Shown here one piece after another: positions 54,434 to 64,000 of a DNA stretch of 64,000 nucleotides (its first letter is position 1; each line of letters begins with the position of its first letter). The notes beneath the pieces were generated by a model. It had not been told where the DNA came from, made no database searches, and saw only the letters and a program-made list of their open reading frames with translations. The DNA comes from Melastoma dodecandrum (Eukaryota; Streptophyta; Magnoliopsida; Myrtales; Melastomataceae): contig JARUPY010000397.1 of assembly GCA_029817715.1 (NCBI GenBank), positions 8,928,001 through 8,992,000 of the forward strand. Reading direction: 5' to 3'. The translations under genes were made by a program, and so were the position numbers.

Positions 54434-55492
54434 ATGAAATAGGAAACAGAAAGTTTGGTCGGATCCTACAAAGACTTTGTACCGCGGCACCGAAGAGTCT
54501 TGCAGTTGCGCGAAAGGAAGGAAAGATGGCGCAAATTCACAGAAATTTGGTGCAGCTACACTAAATTTCCGTGCACCAACAAAGATAGGCAACAAGAAAA
54601 TATTTTATTTCCACGATTTTCTTCGCCTTGAATGTTTTCAAAATCTTCTATGGTTGTAGTCCTTTAGGGACAAAAAAAGGGATGTTCTAGCAAGAACAAT
54701 AGAAGGGGAGAGATCATTTATCCAGAACTGATTGAGAGATCATTTATCCAGAACCGACAAAGAGATCATGAGCAAGCTTGAAGATGAAGTCCTTCATGAC
54801 AGGGAGTAAGAAGGGAGTAAATCAATCGTTTAGTATGTTTTTTATCTTCTATGATATGTATTCCCAAGCCGAAGCTTGGCTTAACCCCTTTGCTTTTGAT
54901 GTTTACGTATATCTTTTGATCTTAATACATGCAATTCATCAGGCCAAAGCATTGTAGTGATGTGTTATCCTAGTTTAAACTCGGGAGAGGAAATTTAAGT
55001 GAGAATTAATGTCGTGGAAGCGAATTAACTTGTAAGTAGTATTGAAAGATATACTTCTAAGAAACATTAAAGGATTGATTCTTAATGCATTTCTAGCCTT
55101 TATAATTCACTATAGGGATATAAGTTTATGATGGCTTGAAATAGTCCTTTGTAAACTCAGAGGCACTTAGGAAATTGATAATCCAGTTAGTAAATGGAAT
55201 TAGTAAGATGGGACAAGGGAGTGAAGGGATTTAACAAAACAAGGATGGGTTACATGATCATAGGCTTCTCATACTGATTAAATTAGAATTCTTTGTTTTG
55301 ACCTTTGTTTCTTTCTTTACATTTGTCTTCAAAATTAAAAACTCATTACTCTTATTGGCTTGGCTACATAAAAACTGTGACTGTGTATGCTAAGAGGTTC
55401 TAATTACTATCTTCATGAGAACGACATCTCACTCATCTCTATATTACTTGATGTGTGATTCATATACTTGCGGTGTGCAAATTTAGTGATTA
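54434..55492 (+). repeat. 3' LTR of E, 5'-truncated
   Basis: Begins inside the LTR (CTACAAAGACTTTG aligns with base about 230 of the solo LTR read from 33461) and ends GTGCAAATTTAGTGATTA before TSD GACTG. Missing its first 200-odd bases at the inversion breakpoint. Contains the CAGTTGCGCG/GGTGCAGCTACAC motif family seen in the LTRs at 60866 and 63151. Confidence 0.85.
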
Positions 55493-55497
55493 GACTG

Positions 55498-56438
55498 TAG
55501 ATGACATTTGGGTACATGAAAGCAAGATCAAAGCGATCGAGAAATGGCTCGTGCTCTAGAACTTCCAAGACATTCGAAGTTTTCAAGGCTTACTTTGTTC
55601 TGCAGAAGATTCATTCATGAATTTAGTTCAATCGCAGGCCCACTAACAGAATGTTTGACATAAAACAAGTCTGAGTGGACTGCAGCTCCCCAAACCAAGT
55701 TTAAGCGACTAAAGCCAAACGATGCCCTTATTAAAAAATTTAGCAGTTTGAGCGAAGCCCCTGTTCGGGTACCGCCTAACTTCGACGATATGTTTGAAGT
55801 CAAGTCCTACAAGCTTTCACTTTTGTCCATAACCATAAACTCGGATAAAGAATACAGTTGATGACGCCCTCTCAAGGAAGGTAGTCTTATTATTAGTAAT
55901 GGATATCAGGCTCATTGGTTTCAAACATCGGAAGGATCTCTATAAGGATGACGAAGACTTTGGAGGAATCTTCTCACAATGCATCACTCGAGCTGTCGAT
56001 GATTCCAGCAGATGAATGGATACTTGTTTCGGGTTTCCAAGTTTTGTATTCCTAGGAGTTCGACACAAGAGGTGCTTGTTTGAGAAATCCATGGAGGAGG
56101 TATCACTGGACACTTTTGAGTTAAGAAGAATATGTCAATGCTGAAGGATAATTTTTTATGGCCTTGAATGGAGAAGCAGGTTCGAAGCCTTATCTCGAGA
56201 TGTGTCGTCTGCCGGCAATCGAAGAGTCGAGTGCAATCCCAAGGTCCACTTCCTATGCCTAAGCGACCATGAGAACATGTAAGTATGGATTGCGTGCTAG
56301 GATTGCCCAGGACTCAGAGAAAGAAGAATTAGATCATGGTGATGATCAATTTTGTTCTCAAAGATGGCGCATTTCATCCCCCGTCAGAAGACGGATGATG
56401 CAACCAATGTCTTATACTTGTATTTTCAAGAGGTGTTC
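55498..56438 (+). pseudogene. F RT end, RNaseH and integrase N-terminal half
   Basis: Reads on from 31203: VHESKIKAIEKW, FQDIRSFQGL, then SFMNLVQSQAH and the RNaseH region ending VDDALSRKVVLLLVMDIRLI, followed by the integrase N-terminus (DEDFGGIFSQCITRAVDDSS, VRHKRCLFEKSMEEVSL) and core KMAHFIPRQKTDDATN at about 56362-56410, ending QEVF. The next codons are found at 62077. Stops and frameshifts throughout. Confidence 0.85.
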
Positions 56439-56530
56439 TGGTGAGTTTTGTCAACGTTACAAAATAAATTCAAATTTTGACCTAACCAGAATAGCAAGGG
56501 CAAGCAAGGTTCGATCCCAGAGAGAATTGT

Positions 56531-57270
56531 TGATGCGGGGACGGCACATAACAGATGATTTCAATACCGAAACGATGTGGGACGTCACTGAGGGCGCGGA
56601 ATGGAGTGATGTGGGAATGGTCGGAAGGGTAGAAGATGAAGCGGGATGGCTGAATGGATGGGTTGAGATCAACCTCCACGGACACAGATACACCATAATG
56701 AAAGAAGACTCGGATAGAACTCGCTTGTGACACAGATACAAACACACCACCAGGAATAAGAACGAGGACGAGGAACAACACGGAGGATACAAGCACACCA
56801 CCACCGGTTGATACACTCTACTCAATATGCACTTGGAAATCCACCAAATGAACAATGAGGTTGAAAGAGAATCCACTCATTCAAATAGAACGACAAAACT
56901 CTAATATGGATTTAAAGTCTGAATAATCTATTGTGTTTCAACTATTACAAGGCAAGCGCTTATATGGGATGCCTATAGACTGGAAATATAGAAAATAAAA
57001 TAAAAGATAAGGAAAGAAAATATTTAATTTTCCCCGATAAGATCTAAAAAAATAGTTGAGTGGGGTAGAGGAACATGCGCGACCCTTGGGGTGCCAGTTG
57101 TCAGACCTAAGCCATCATATCGTAATCGTCCTTGGGATTACTCGTCGCCTAAGAGTCATGTCGCTCGGTGCTCCTCTCGTCGCCTCGCTTACTCGATGAC
57201 CAGCAAGTTGAGGCCTCCGATAAGCGATAGTGGCTGAGGTTTGGGCGAAGCGACGACCATCCTTGTATCA
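56531..57270 (-). repeat. 3' LTR of G3 (copy A)
   Basis: TGATGCGGGGACGGCACATA to CCTTGTATCA; preceded in element sense by the polypurine tract AACAAGGGGAGGA (minus, 57271-57283). Confidence 0.85.
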
Positions 57271-57285
57271 TCCTCCCCTTGTTGA

Positions 57286-57480
57286 AGAGAGTTTTTTCTC
57301 AAATTCGTATGGTCATTGTCTTCTTATGGAATGGGGTCCTTCCCATTGAAAGTGGCGGGGACTCCATATCTCCAGGGAGATCAACCTTGTACGCATTGTC
57401 TTTGATGCGCTCGATGATCTTGAAAGGTACCTCTACTTGATACGGGTAAGGCACCGAAGACTATCGATCTGGTACCAAGA
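57286..57480 (-). pseudogene. G3 integrase C-terminus
   Basis: Minus-strand PFKIIERIKDNAYKVDLPGD with MESPPLSMG and a basic end before the polypurine tract: the GPY/F module of gypsy integrase. It abuts the LTR copy at 57481, so the rest of integrase and RNaseH is missing. Confidence 0.8.
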
Positions 57481-58063
57481 TGATGCGGGGGCGGCAAGGA
57501 ATAGATAATTCCAATACTGAAACGATGGGGAATGTCACTGTGGGTGCAGAATGGAGTGACTTGAGAATGGTCGAAAGGGTAGATAATGAAACGGATGATT
57601 GAATGGATAGGTTGAGATCAACCTCTACGGATATACACCACCGTGAAAGAAGACTCGGATAGAACTCGCCTGTCACGCGGATATAGACACACCACAGTGA
57701 ACAAGAACGAGGTCGATGAACAACATGGAGGATACCGGCACACCACCGGCACAATCTGCACTTGGAATCCACCAAATCCATAATGAGGTTGAAAGAGAAT
57801 CCACTCCTTCGGATAGAAAGACAAAAGTCTAACCTAGGTTTAAAAGTCTGAATAATCAGATTTTCTAACTCTTACAAGGCAAGGGCTTACATAGGCTGCC
57901 CATAGGAAAGATGATACACGAAAGCGAAATAAAATAAAAGATATGGGAAATAAAATCAAAAGATAAGGAAGGGAAATATATTATTTCATCCCGACAAGAT
58001 CTGAAAAGATAATGGAGCAGGGTAGTGGAACAGGCGTGACCCTTGGACTGGAAGTTGTCAGAC
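57481..58063 (-). repeat. Extra G3-type LTR (copy B), truncated
   Basis: TGATGCGGGGGCGGCAAGGA, with a primer-site-like TGGTACCAG on the integrase side, aligns with copies A and C but stops at GTTGTCAGAC where RT sequence begins. It replaces RNaseH and most of integrase. Confidence 0.85.
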
Positions 58064-58850
58064 GAAACAACCTTGATTCCTTCGCTTCGATCTTGCTTTC
58101 ATCAACCTTGATTCCTTCGCTTGACAGTACAAAACCAAGGAATACTACACTGAGTTGGAAGAACTCAAACTTCTTGAGATTCCCTTATAGCTTCTCGTCA
58201 CGAAGTGTGCGAAACACTGTGCGAAGGTGCTCAACATGCTCGTCGAGACTGCAGCTGTAGATGAGAATGTCGTACAAGTAGACAACCACGAACTTTCCCA
58301 TAAATGTTCGCAACACATGGGTCATCAGTCGCATGAATGTACTGGGCGAATTCGACAAACCAAAGGGCGTCACCAACCATTCGTACAGCCCGTACTTGGT
58401 TTTGAAGGTTGTCTTCCACTCGTCACCTTCCTTCATTCGGATCTAGTGGTAGCCACTTCTCAAGTCTACTTTTGAAAACACATGTGCTCAATGTAACTCA
58501 TCTGACATGTCATCTAGTCGAGGAATTGAAAAGCGATACTTTACCATTATCTTGTTGATCGCTCGACTATCCATGCACATTCTCCATGTGCCGTCCTTCT
58601 TTGGTACCAATATAGTTGGTACTGAGCAATGGCTCAAACTCTCTCATACCAAACCTTTATCAAGTAACTCATCGACCTGCCTTTGAAGTTCTTTCCCTTC
58701 GTCGGGATTGCATCGATAAGCTGATCGGTTGGGTAAGGAAGCTCTTGGAGCCAAGTCAATCTAGTGCTGAATACTTCTCAAGGGTGGTAGTTCGACCAAT
58801 AACTCATCTGGGAACACATCCTTAAACTCCTTGATTAAAGCTTTCGCACG
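58064..58850 (-). pseudogene. G3 reverse transcriptase
   Basis: Minus strand from about 58850: DQLIDE-type linker, then [40 protein letters not shown] and [18 protein letters not shown] (58436-58185; the Y-x-DD box reads LYDI), ending with FEFFQLSVVFLG-like text and, after a short local duplication of the CTTGATTCCTTCGCTTC block (about 58067-58121), the LTR copy B. Inactive. Confidence 0.85.
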
Positions 58851-58989
58851 TAGATATTCCAACTGTTGATCCTGGGTTGTTTAGATCAGAACCAAAAAGT
58901 AAACATCCTCGCTTTCGCGCATAGCCTGAATCAACTCCATTCGCTTGATCACTTGAGCGGGCGACTGGTTGATAGGTGCTTCACCTAGA

Positions 58990-59800
58990 GGGCAGTTAAA
59001 GGCATTAGGGTGATCTTCTTTTCGTCAACGTTAATGGAATAGGTATTACGATACCCGTCATGGTGTGTGCCACGGTCTTCCTAGGAGCGAATGGCACGCA
59101 TCCATAGAAATCACATCGCAAATGACTTCATCCCCGTATATTTTTCCAATCGAGAAAGGGACTCGCGTTTGTTGCGTCACACGAACGTCACTGTCCTTAC
59201 TGAGGCATTGTAGGCGATAAGGATGAGGATGTGGTGCTACAGGCAACTTGAGTGTCTCAATCACGGTTCTAGAGACTGTGTTGGTGCAACTTTCGCTGTT
59301 TACAATAAGCAAACATACTTTATCCATAACGGTATACCTGGTATGAAAGATGCACTCACGTTGGATCGTTCTCCTCGTGAACTGGTGTCGCATTCAAAGC
59401 CTTGCGGACGACTAGCAACTCTCCTTCGTCTGGATACTCATCAGTTTCCTCTTGATCTCAAATAGGATCGACGCTCTCATCAAACTCTTCTTCTACATCA
59501 GACAATTCTTTGATGACAACATTTCTCCTTGAGGGACACTCCGACGCCATGTGTCCTGTCCATGGGCATTTGAAACAACGACGAACAGGATCACGCTCGT
59601 TCGTCTTGAATTCAGGTCTAGTAGTCGACAATGGAGTTTTCCCTTTCGTAGTCGACAGGGATTTCGCTTGGAAGCTACTCCCTTTGTTGAAAAGCGGAGC
59701 CTTCACAAATGGGCAGGTACCAGACCTCCTTGCGTGCTGTTGTTCAACCTTGTGGGCAAGCACTCGAACGTTGTCAACAGTCCAATACTACTGAAGTTCT
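58990..59800 (-). pseudogene. G3 protease and zinc knuckle
   Basis: Zinc knuckle CFKCPWTGHMASEC (C-x2-C-x4-H-x4-C) at 59458-59763, then an acidic linker and the protease at 59393-59058: FHTRYTVMDKVCLLIVNSES (DSG changed to NSE), TVIETLKLPVAPHPHPYRL, DVISMDACHSLLGRPW. Confidence 0.85.
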
Positions 59801-60367
59801 ACAGCATCAGCAATCTATTGCTTAAGTCCTCGAAGATACCTAGCAATGGCTTGCTCGGGGGCTTTTTGGACATCGCACTGCAGCAAGTGTCTCTCAAACT
59901 CCCTCGTGTACTCTGACACCGTTGAGATCTGTTGAAGCTACTGCAGCTTAAGGTAGAGTTCTCGCCGAGAATGCTGAGGCAAAAATCTCTTAGTCATAAC
60001 CCTTTTCAATTTTACCACGTCCGGATCTTATCACGTCCTTCTCTGCGGCGTTGCTGATTGGTGTTCTCCCACCAAGGCTGTTTTCCCTCAAACTCCAGAA
60101 TCTGGACACTCATCGTTTGAGCTCTCCTTTCGGGTCATCGCTTTTCTGGTGACGATCTTCATTGAGAAACATCATGCTATGGACTTTCTTCGTCGTCGTT
60201 GTCTAATCGACTACAGGAAGGTGATGCATAGGTTCACAACAATTGTAGTGGTTGCTGAGGATCAGCAATTTGCTGCTCAAGCTGTGCAATGTGTGCTTCG
60301 TCAAGAGTCATACCGCGTCTGAATCTTCCGGCCCTTGACAACCGTGCGCTCAACAACAACCTTACAT
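59801..60367 (-). pseudogene. G3 gag
   Basis: RRGMTLDEAHIAQLEQQIAD near 60300 is the Gag start type shared with G1, G2 and F; the capsid part toward 59801 includes RFLPQHSRRELYL-like and YTREFERHL-like segments with frameshifts. Confidence 0.75.
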
Positions 60368-60377
60368 CCTGATACCA
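60368..60377 (-). other. Primer-binding site of G3
   Basis: Minus-strand TGGTATCAGG, initiator tRNA-Met type, three bases from LTR copy C. Confidence 0.8.
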
Positions 60378-60380
60378 AGA

Positions 60381-60865
60381 TGATGCGGGGACGGCATAGA
60401 ACATATGATTCCAATACCGAAACAATGTGGGACGTCACTAATGGTGTGGAATGTTTGACGTGGGAGTGGTCGGATGGGTAGAAGATGAAGCGGGATGGCT
60501 GAATGGATGGGTATGAAAGGATGGGTTGAGATCAACCTCCACAGATATAGATACACTACCGTGAAAGAAGACTCGGATAGAACCCGCCTGTCACAAGGAT
60601 AAAGACACATCACCGTGAACAAGAACGAAGACTAGGAACAAAACGGAGGATACAAACACACGACCACCGGTCGATACAATCTACTCAATATGCCCTTGGA
60701 AATCCACCAAATGAATAACGAGGTTGAAAGAGAATCCACTCCTTTGGATAGAACGATAAAACTCGAATCTGGATTTAAAGTCTGAATAATCTATTGTGTT
60801 TCAACTGTTACAACACAAGGGCTTATATAGGATGCCCATAGACTTGAAATAAAGGAAATAAAATA
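60381..60865 (-). repeat. 5' LTR of G3 (copy C), truncated
   Basis: TGATGCGGGGACGGCATAGA, aligned with copies A and B up to about 60865, where the Athila-like LTR resumes. The outer 250 bp are lost, so no TSD can be read. Confidence 0.85.
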
Positions 60866-62076
60866 CTTCTAACGTTATTTCAACACTCAATTGAGGTCAA
60901 GCGTAGAATAAAGGAAAGTGTTCTCAAAGTAAAAGTGCGAAAGAGAAACTGTCAAGTAACTTATCAATAATAGAAATATCTAGGACGTCTAACTTTCCCT
61001 TGTGTCTTATTCGTCTAATTTCCATTTTTCCTAACGTTATCGAATCATAACAATTGTTAACATAGGATTCTGAATTCTCCCCATATTGCTGCCGAACATA
61101 CATCGACATATCACCATATATCAAATTCCTTACTCTATTTCTAGGCAAGATACTAGTAGTGACCCATTATGTTTCAATCCTATAAGAGATACCTAAGGTG
61201 TTTCGGTATACATCTATCCCTTCATACGATTAGTCCGGTTTCCCAACACAACACTCAGACTACTTAGGTTATCCAATTCGAGATCTAACCTAAACTACCC
61301 TCTCGAGTCTCCTTAGGTTATTTGGTCAATGTAAAATGGCGATCAGTTAATTAACATGCATTAAGAACATAACTAGATAAACAATTATGAAGATACAAAT
61401 CACATTAAGAAAACAACTTCACTAGCTCCATAAGAACACGAGGTTCTGTCATAATCTTAGAAAAACAAATTGGTTCATAACTAAAGAAAATGAAAGCAAC
61501 GATTCAATTTGAAGAGTAAATAACGACAAAAGAAAAACTAAAAGAAGAAATTGGGTGGGATAGTGTCTAGTCGTAGGCTCATTATCACCGGTTGTCTGCT
61601 TGGTCAAACCCCCTTTCAAAAAGATGAAGGAAGTCTTTTTACATATCCTATAAATAATTATAGATAATCTAAGAAAATTGAGAAAGAAAAAGTTTTCTTC
61701 TGCGTCCGTGCAACTGCACAGCTCTCTATTGCAGCAGCACCAAGTCTTTGCCATTCTTCCTTGTGTCTCGTGCAGCTGTACAAGGTTCTGGTGCAACGGC
61801 ACCAAGTCTCTGAAGAATTCAGCCACTCACATTCTTCTCACAAATTTGTCATCTTGTCTGCACAATCTTAGCATGGCCATCTTCATCCATCGTCATGCCT
61901 TTTCTTTCTAATTTCGACTATCAAATGGATGAAAAATAGAAAGGTGAGAAGGCGAACAAAAAATTAAAAAGAAAACGAAAGAAAATAAAGATAAACCATA
62001 TGAAATGCCTAATAGTAACATAAATGAAGTCTAACATGTGATAAAATAGCTATACTTTCATAGAGTTATCATGTTT

Positions 62077-62747
62077 CGATTGCATGGAGTGCATAAGTTC
62101 ACCCTGTCATATCGAAATGTGGGGTTTCTAAGCTAATTCAAGAAGGCTTTGTGGTATAAGCTAAGAACCAAGCTCGTCTTCATCATGACATATCATCTAT
62201 AGACGAATGGCCAAACTAATGGTTAACTGAACCATAGCAGCAATTCGATATACATTGGTTTCGAAGAATCAGAAGAATTGGGATATCAAACTCGCCCATG
62301 TACTACCAGATCGAAAAGTGGTTAGTCGAGATGTAGAGGAGTGAGTTAAGGAGATGAGAGTACTTCAAGAAGAGATTCTCATCCACATCGAGAAGGCTAA
62401 CAAGCGATATCAAAAGAAAGTTAACCGAGAACGTCGAGAGAAAATTTTTTTGCCTAGAGCGTTGGTGTAGTAACATCCATGAAAAGAGAGGTTTCCAGCC
62501 TTGAGAAAGAACAAGTTGATGTCCAGGACAGAAGGACCATTCGGGATTCTCGAGTGCATCAACAATAATACCTATAGGTTGATATGCTAGACGAGTACGG
62601 AGTCTCTGCCACTTTCAATATTCAAGATCTCGTTATAGTTGTTGGGGATGAATATAATGCAAGTTTGAGAGCAATCTTTTCTCTACAAGGGGAAAATGAT
62701 GCACAGCAAACTCCGTTTGAGACACCCCAACTTGAGTCATGTCGAGA
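62077..62747 (+). pseudogene. F integrase C-terminal half
   Basis: Starts RLHGVHKFTLSYRNVGFLS, then ALWYKLRTKLVFIMTYHL and TNGQTNG (HPQTDGQTE in intact copies), SKNQKNWDIKLAHVLP-like text in sh ifted frames, EGPFGILECINNNTYRL (GPY/F module) near 62535-62585 and DEYGVSATFNIQDL at 62587-62630. No chromodomain seen. Ends at the GTCGAGAAGGAG purine tract before the 3' LTR. Confidence 0.85.
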
Positions 62748-63150
62748 AGGAGTGATTCTGCGCACTATCGAGTAGGACATCAGTCGATCCATGTTCAATC
62801 GAGTGAAGATCTAATTTGAGCGAAAACATGGTCAAGTGAAGCATTGTTAAGCGAACTAGTCAAATAATAAATTTGACCGTTGAACGAAATTTTTCGTTTC
62901 CCTTTCAAGTTATCTTAATGATATTTCTTTATTTTAATAAAAATGTGTGAATATTTTCGAATGATCTAGTAGGTTGAAAAAACTTGGAATATCTTTTTTT
63001 CTATTTTGTCGGGCAACATCTATATATGGGGTTCTTATAATTGATTTATGACCAAAGTAGTTTTTGGTGATTTTTGAATACTATGATAGATGTTTCGTCT
63101 GCCCTAATTCTTCATTTCGTGGATTCCAAGTGTAATTTGAGTAGAGCACA
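62748..63150 (+). repeat. 3' LTR of F, interrupted
   Basis: TGATTCTGCGCACTATCGAG; matches the 5' LTR at 25161 for about 390 bp until GAGTAGAGCACA, where another LTR begins. Confidence 0.85.
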
Positions 63151-64000
63151 TGATAACTCCATGAAAATGGAGTTAGAGGAACACATTTTAGAGTTAATAG
63201 AGGCAAGTTGTTAGGCATTTTAGTTGATTAGTCTTTCTAATCTTTCATTTTGCAATATTTTGTTCATCGTCTTGTCAATGTGCTTTTCGATGTGTTGATT
63301 TAGGAAAATCAGAGGACGAAAAGCATAATAAGGGCCAAGAAGTATAAGCATGAAGAGCAAGAAGTGGCAGAAATCTTAGAGCGAGATGGTGCAGCTGCAC
63401 GATGGTATCCGACGATAGATAGAGATTAGGTGCAGCTGCACCAGAAAACCATGCAACTACACGAGATGCAATGAAGGCAGACGAAGTTTCACATAAACTT
63501 TGTGCAACTGCACGAGAATTTGGTGCAACTGCATGGACACTAGACATAATATTTTACTTCTTGATATTTTTTAAGATTCTCTAAGGTTATTTCTAAGACA
63601 TATAAAAATGCTTCCTTCATCTTTTTGAAGTGGGGGGTTTGACCTAAGAGACGGCTAGTGACAAGGAGTCTCCGACTAGGGATGGTTCCGCTCAATTTCT
63701 TATTTTAGTTTTTCTTATGTCGTTTTATACTATTGGAATTGAATCAATGTTTTCGTTTGCTTTAGTTATGAACTAATTCATCTTTTTAGGACTATGACGG
63801 TACCGTGTGATCTTTTGTAGATCGTGAACCTATTTTCGTAATGTGATTTGAATATTCATAATTACTTATCCAATTTTATTTTTACCGCATATTAATTGAC
63901 TAATCATCTCTTAAAACTGATTAGATAATTTAGGGAGACTCGGAAGGGTAGTCTAGGTTAGACCTCGAATTGGATAACCTAAGTAGTCTAAGTGTTGGGA
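63151..64000 (+). repeat. Athila-like LTR inserted in the F 3' LTR
   Basis: Begins TGATAACTCCATGAAAATGG. Its 63360-64000 part is an inverted match of 61225-61800 (CTAGGTTAGACCTCGAATTG, GGATAACCTAAGTAGTC). Contains four or more GTGCAACTGCA / GTGCAGCTGCA motifs. It runs off the window, so whether it is a solo LTR or a whole element is unknown. Confidence 0.8.

Larger units (their letters stand above)
31204..55492 (+). mobile_element. Athila-type gypsy element E with an internal inversion
   Basis: Flanked by a perfect 5-bp TSD GACTG (31199-31203 and 55493-55497). Contents: 5' LTR 31204-31904, primer-binding site 31911, gag to 34642 (split by a solo LTR), copia insertion from 34643, RT and integrase tail on the opposite strand at 38200-38960, and 3' LTR 54434-55492. 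The order makes sense only if 38187-54430 is inverted. Lineage by tRNA-Asp primer site and by RT motifs of the KGAMTVVENEKNELIP type. Confidence 0.88.
56439..62071 (-). mobile_element. Athila-like solo LTR split by gypsy element G3
   Basis: LTR parts 56439-56530 and 60866-62071 (TGGTGAG...GAGTTATCA). Flanks TGTTC (56434-56438) and TGTTT (62072-62076) are a TSD with one mismatch. Joining the host across it gives QEVF/RLHGVHKF, the integrase consensus order. The minus-strand start TGATAACTCTATGAAAGTAT is that of the LTR at 63151. G3 occupies 56531-60865. Confidence 0.82.
25161..63150 (+). mobile_element. Gypsy element F, host of the nested insertions
   Basis: Plus-strand pieces in the right order along 38 kb: LTR (25161), gag-protease (25756-26637), RT (30690-31203), RT end-RNaseH-integrase (55498-56438), integrase C-terminus (62077-62747), 3' LTR (62748-63150). 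Both LTR copies start at the same GTCGAGAAGGAG/TGATTC junction. Gaps are accounted for by insertions: E between 31204 and 55492 and a solo LTR between 56439 and 62071; reading across both gaps restores the protein frame. Confidence 0.85.

Noticed and set aside
57461..57480. Reading TGGTACCAG next to LTR copy B as proof of a second complete element
   Set aside because: The bases directly run into integrase C-terminal coding, so the match may be only the trimmed edge of a primer site or chance.

Overview
The window is plant nuclear DNA. It holds one ordinary host gene with 16 short coding exons and GT-AG introns, set in densely nested plant-type transposons: Ty3/gypsy, Ty1/copia, Mutator-like (MULE), hAT and MITEs. 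The species cannot be named. The host protein is clearly the angiosperm SUA/RBM5-type splicing factor.

Layout. 1-1535: minus-strand Ty3/gypsy gag and 5' LTR. 1735-7917: a short MULE derivative, then a 5.2-kb MULE with truncated MuDR transposase reading frames followed by a plant mobile domain (PMD) gene; both have 9-bp target-site duplications (TSDs). 8192-14624: the SUA gene (minus), with a third MULE relative in an intron. 15825-20349: a fourth MULE (perfect 9-bp TSD) filled by a gag-only LTR element. 20350-25160: old fragments and an inverted MITE pair. 25161-64000: a Russian-doll nest.

The nest. Outermost is F, a plus-strand Ty3/gypsy (5' LTR 25161, 3' LTR from 62748). Into its reverse transcriptase jumped E, an Athila-type element (31204-55492, perfect 5-bp TSD GACTG); across that junction the RT frame reads through. 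Into its integrase jumped an Athila-like solo LTR (56439-62071), itself split by a rearranged gypsy element, G3. E holds a solo LTR (32333-33461, TSD TTTAT) and a SIRE-like copia element; the copia holds gypsy element G2.

Main discovery. Inside E everything from about 38187 to 54430 is back to front: copia 5' LTR and gag are plus but its integrase-RT-RNaseH, ORF2-like region and 3' LTR are minus, and Athila gag is plus but its RT and integrase tail are minus. Flipping the 16.2 kb block makes both elements collinear. A roughly 350-bp copia segment sits at both breakpoints in inverted orientation, as expected for an inversion made through staggered breaks.

Other points: intron-containing fragments of two host genes (an IGHMBP2/SMUBP2-like helicase and a WD40/BRWD-like protein) inside the nest; a 41-bp palindromic tandem array in the MULE arm; an 80-nt exitron-like intron and a one-base homopolymer frameshift in SUA. 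No tRNA, rRNA or CRISPR array was seen. Most element genes are broken; SUA is the only gene I would expect to work.
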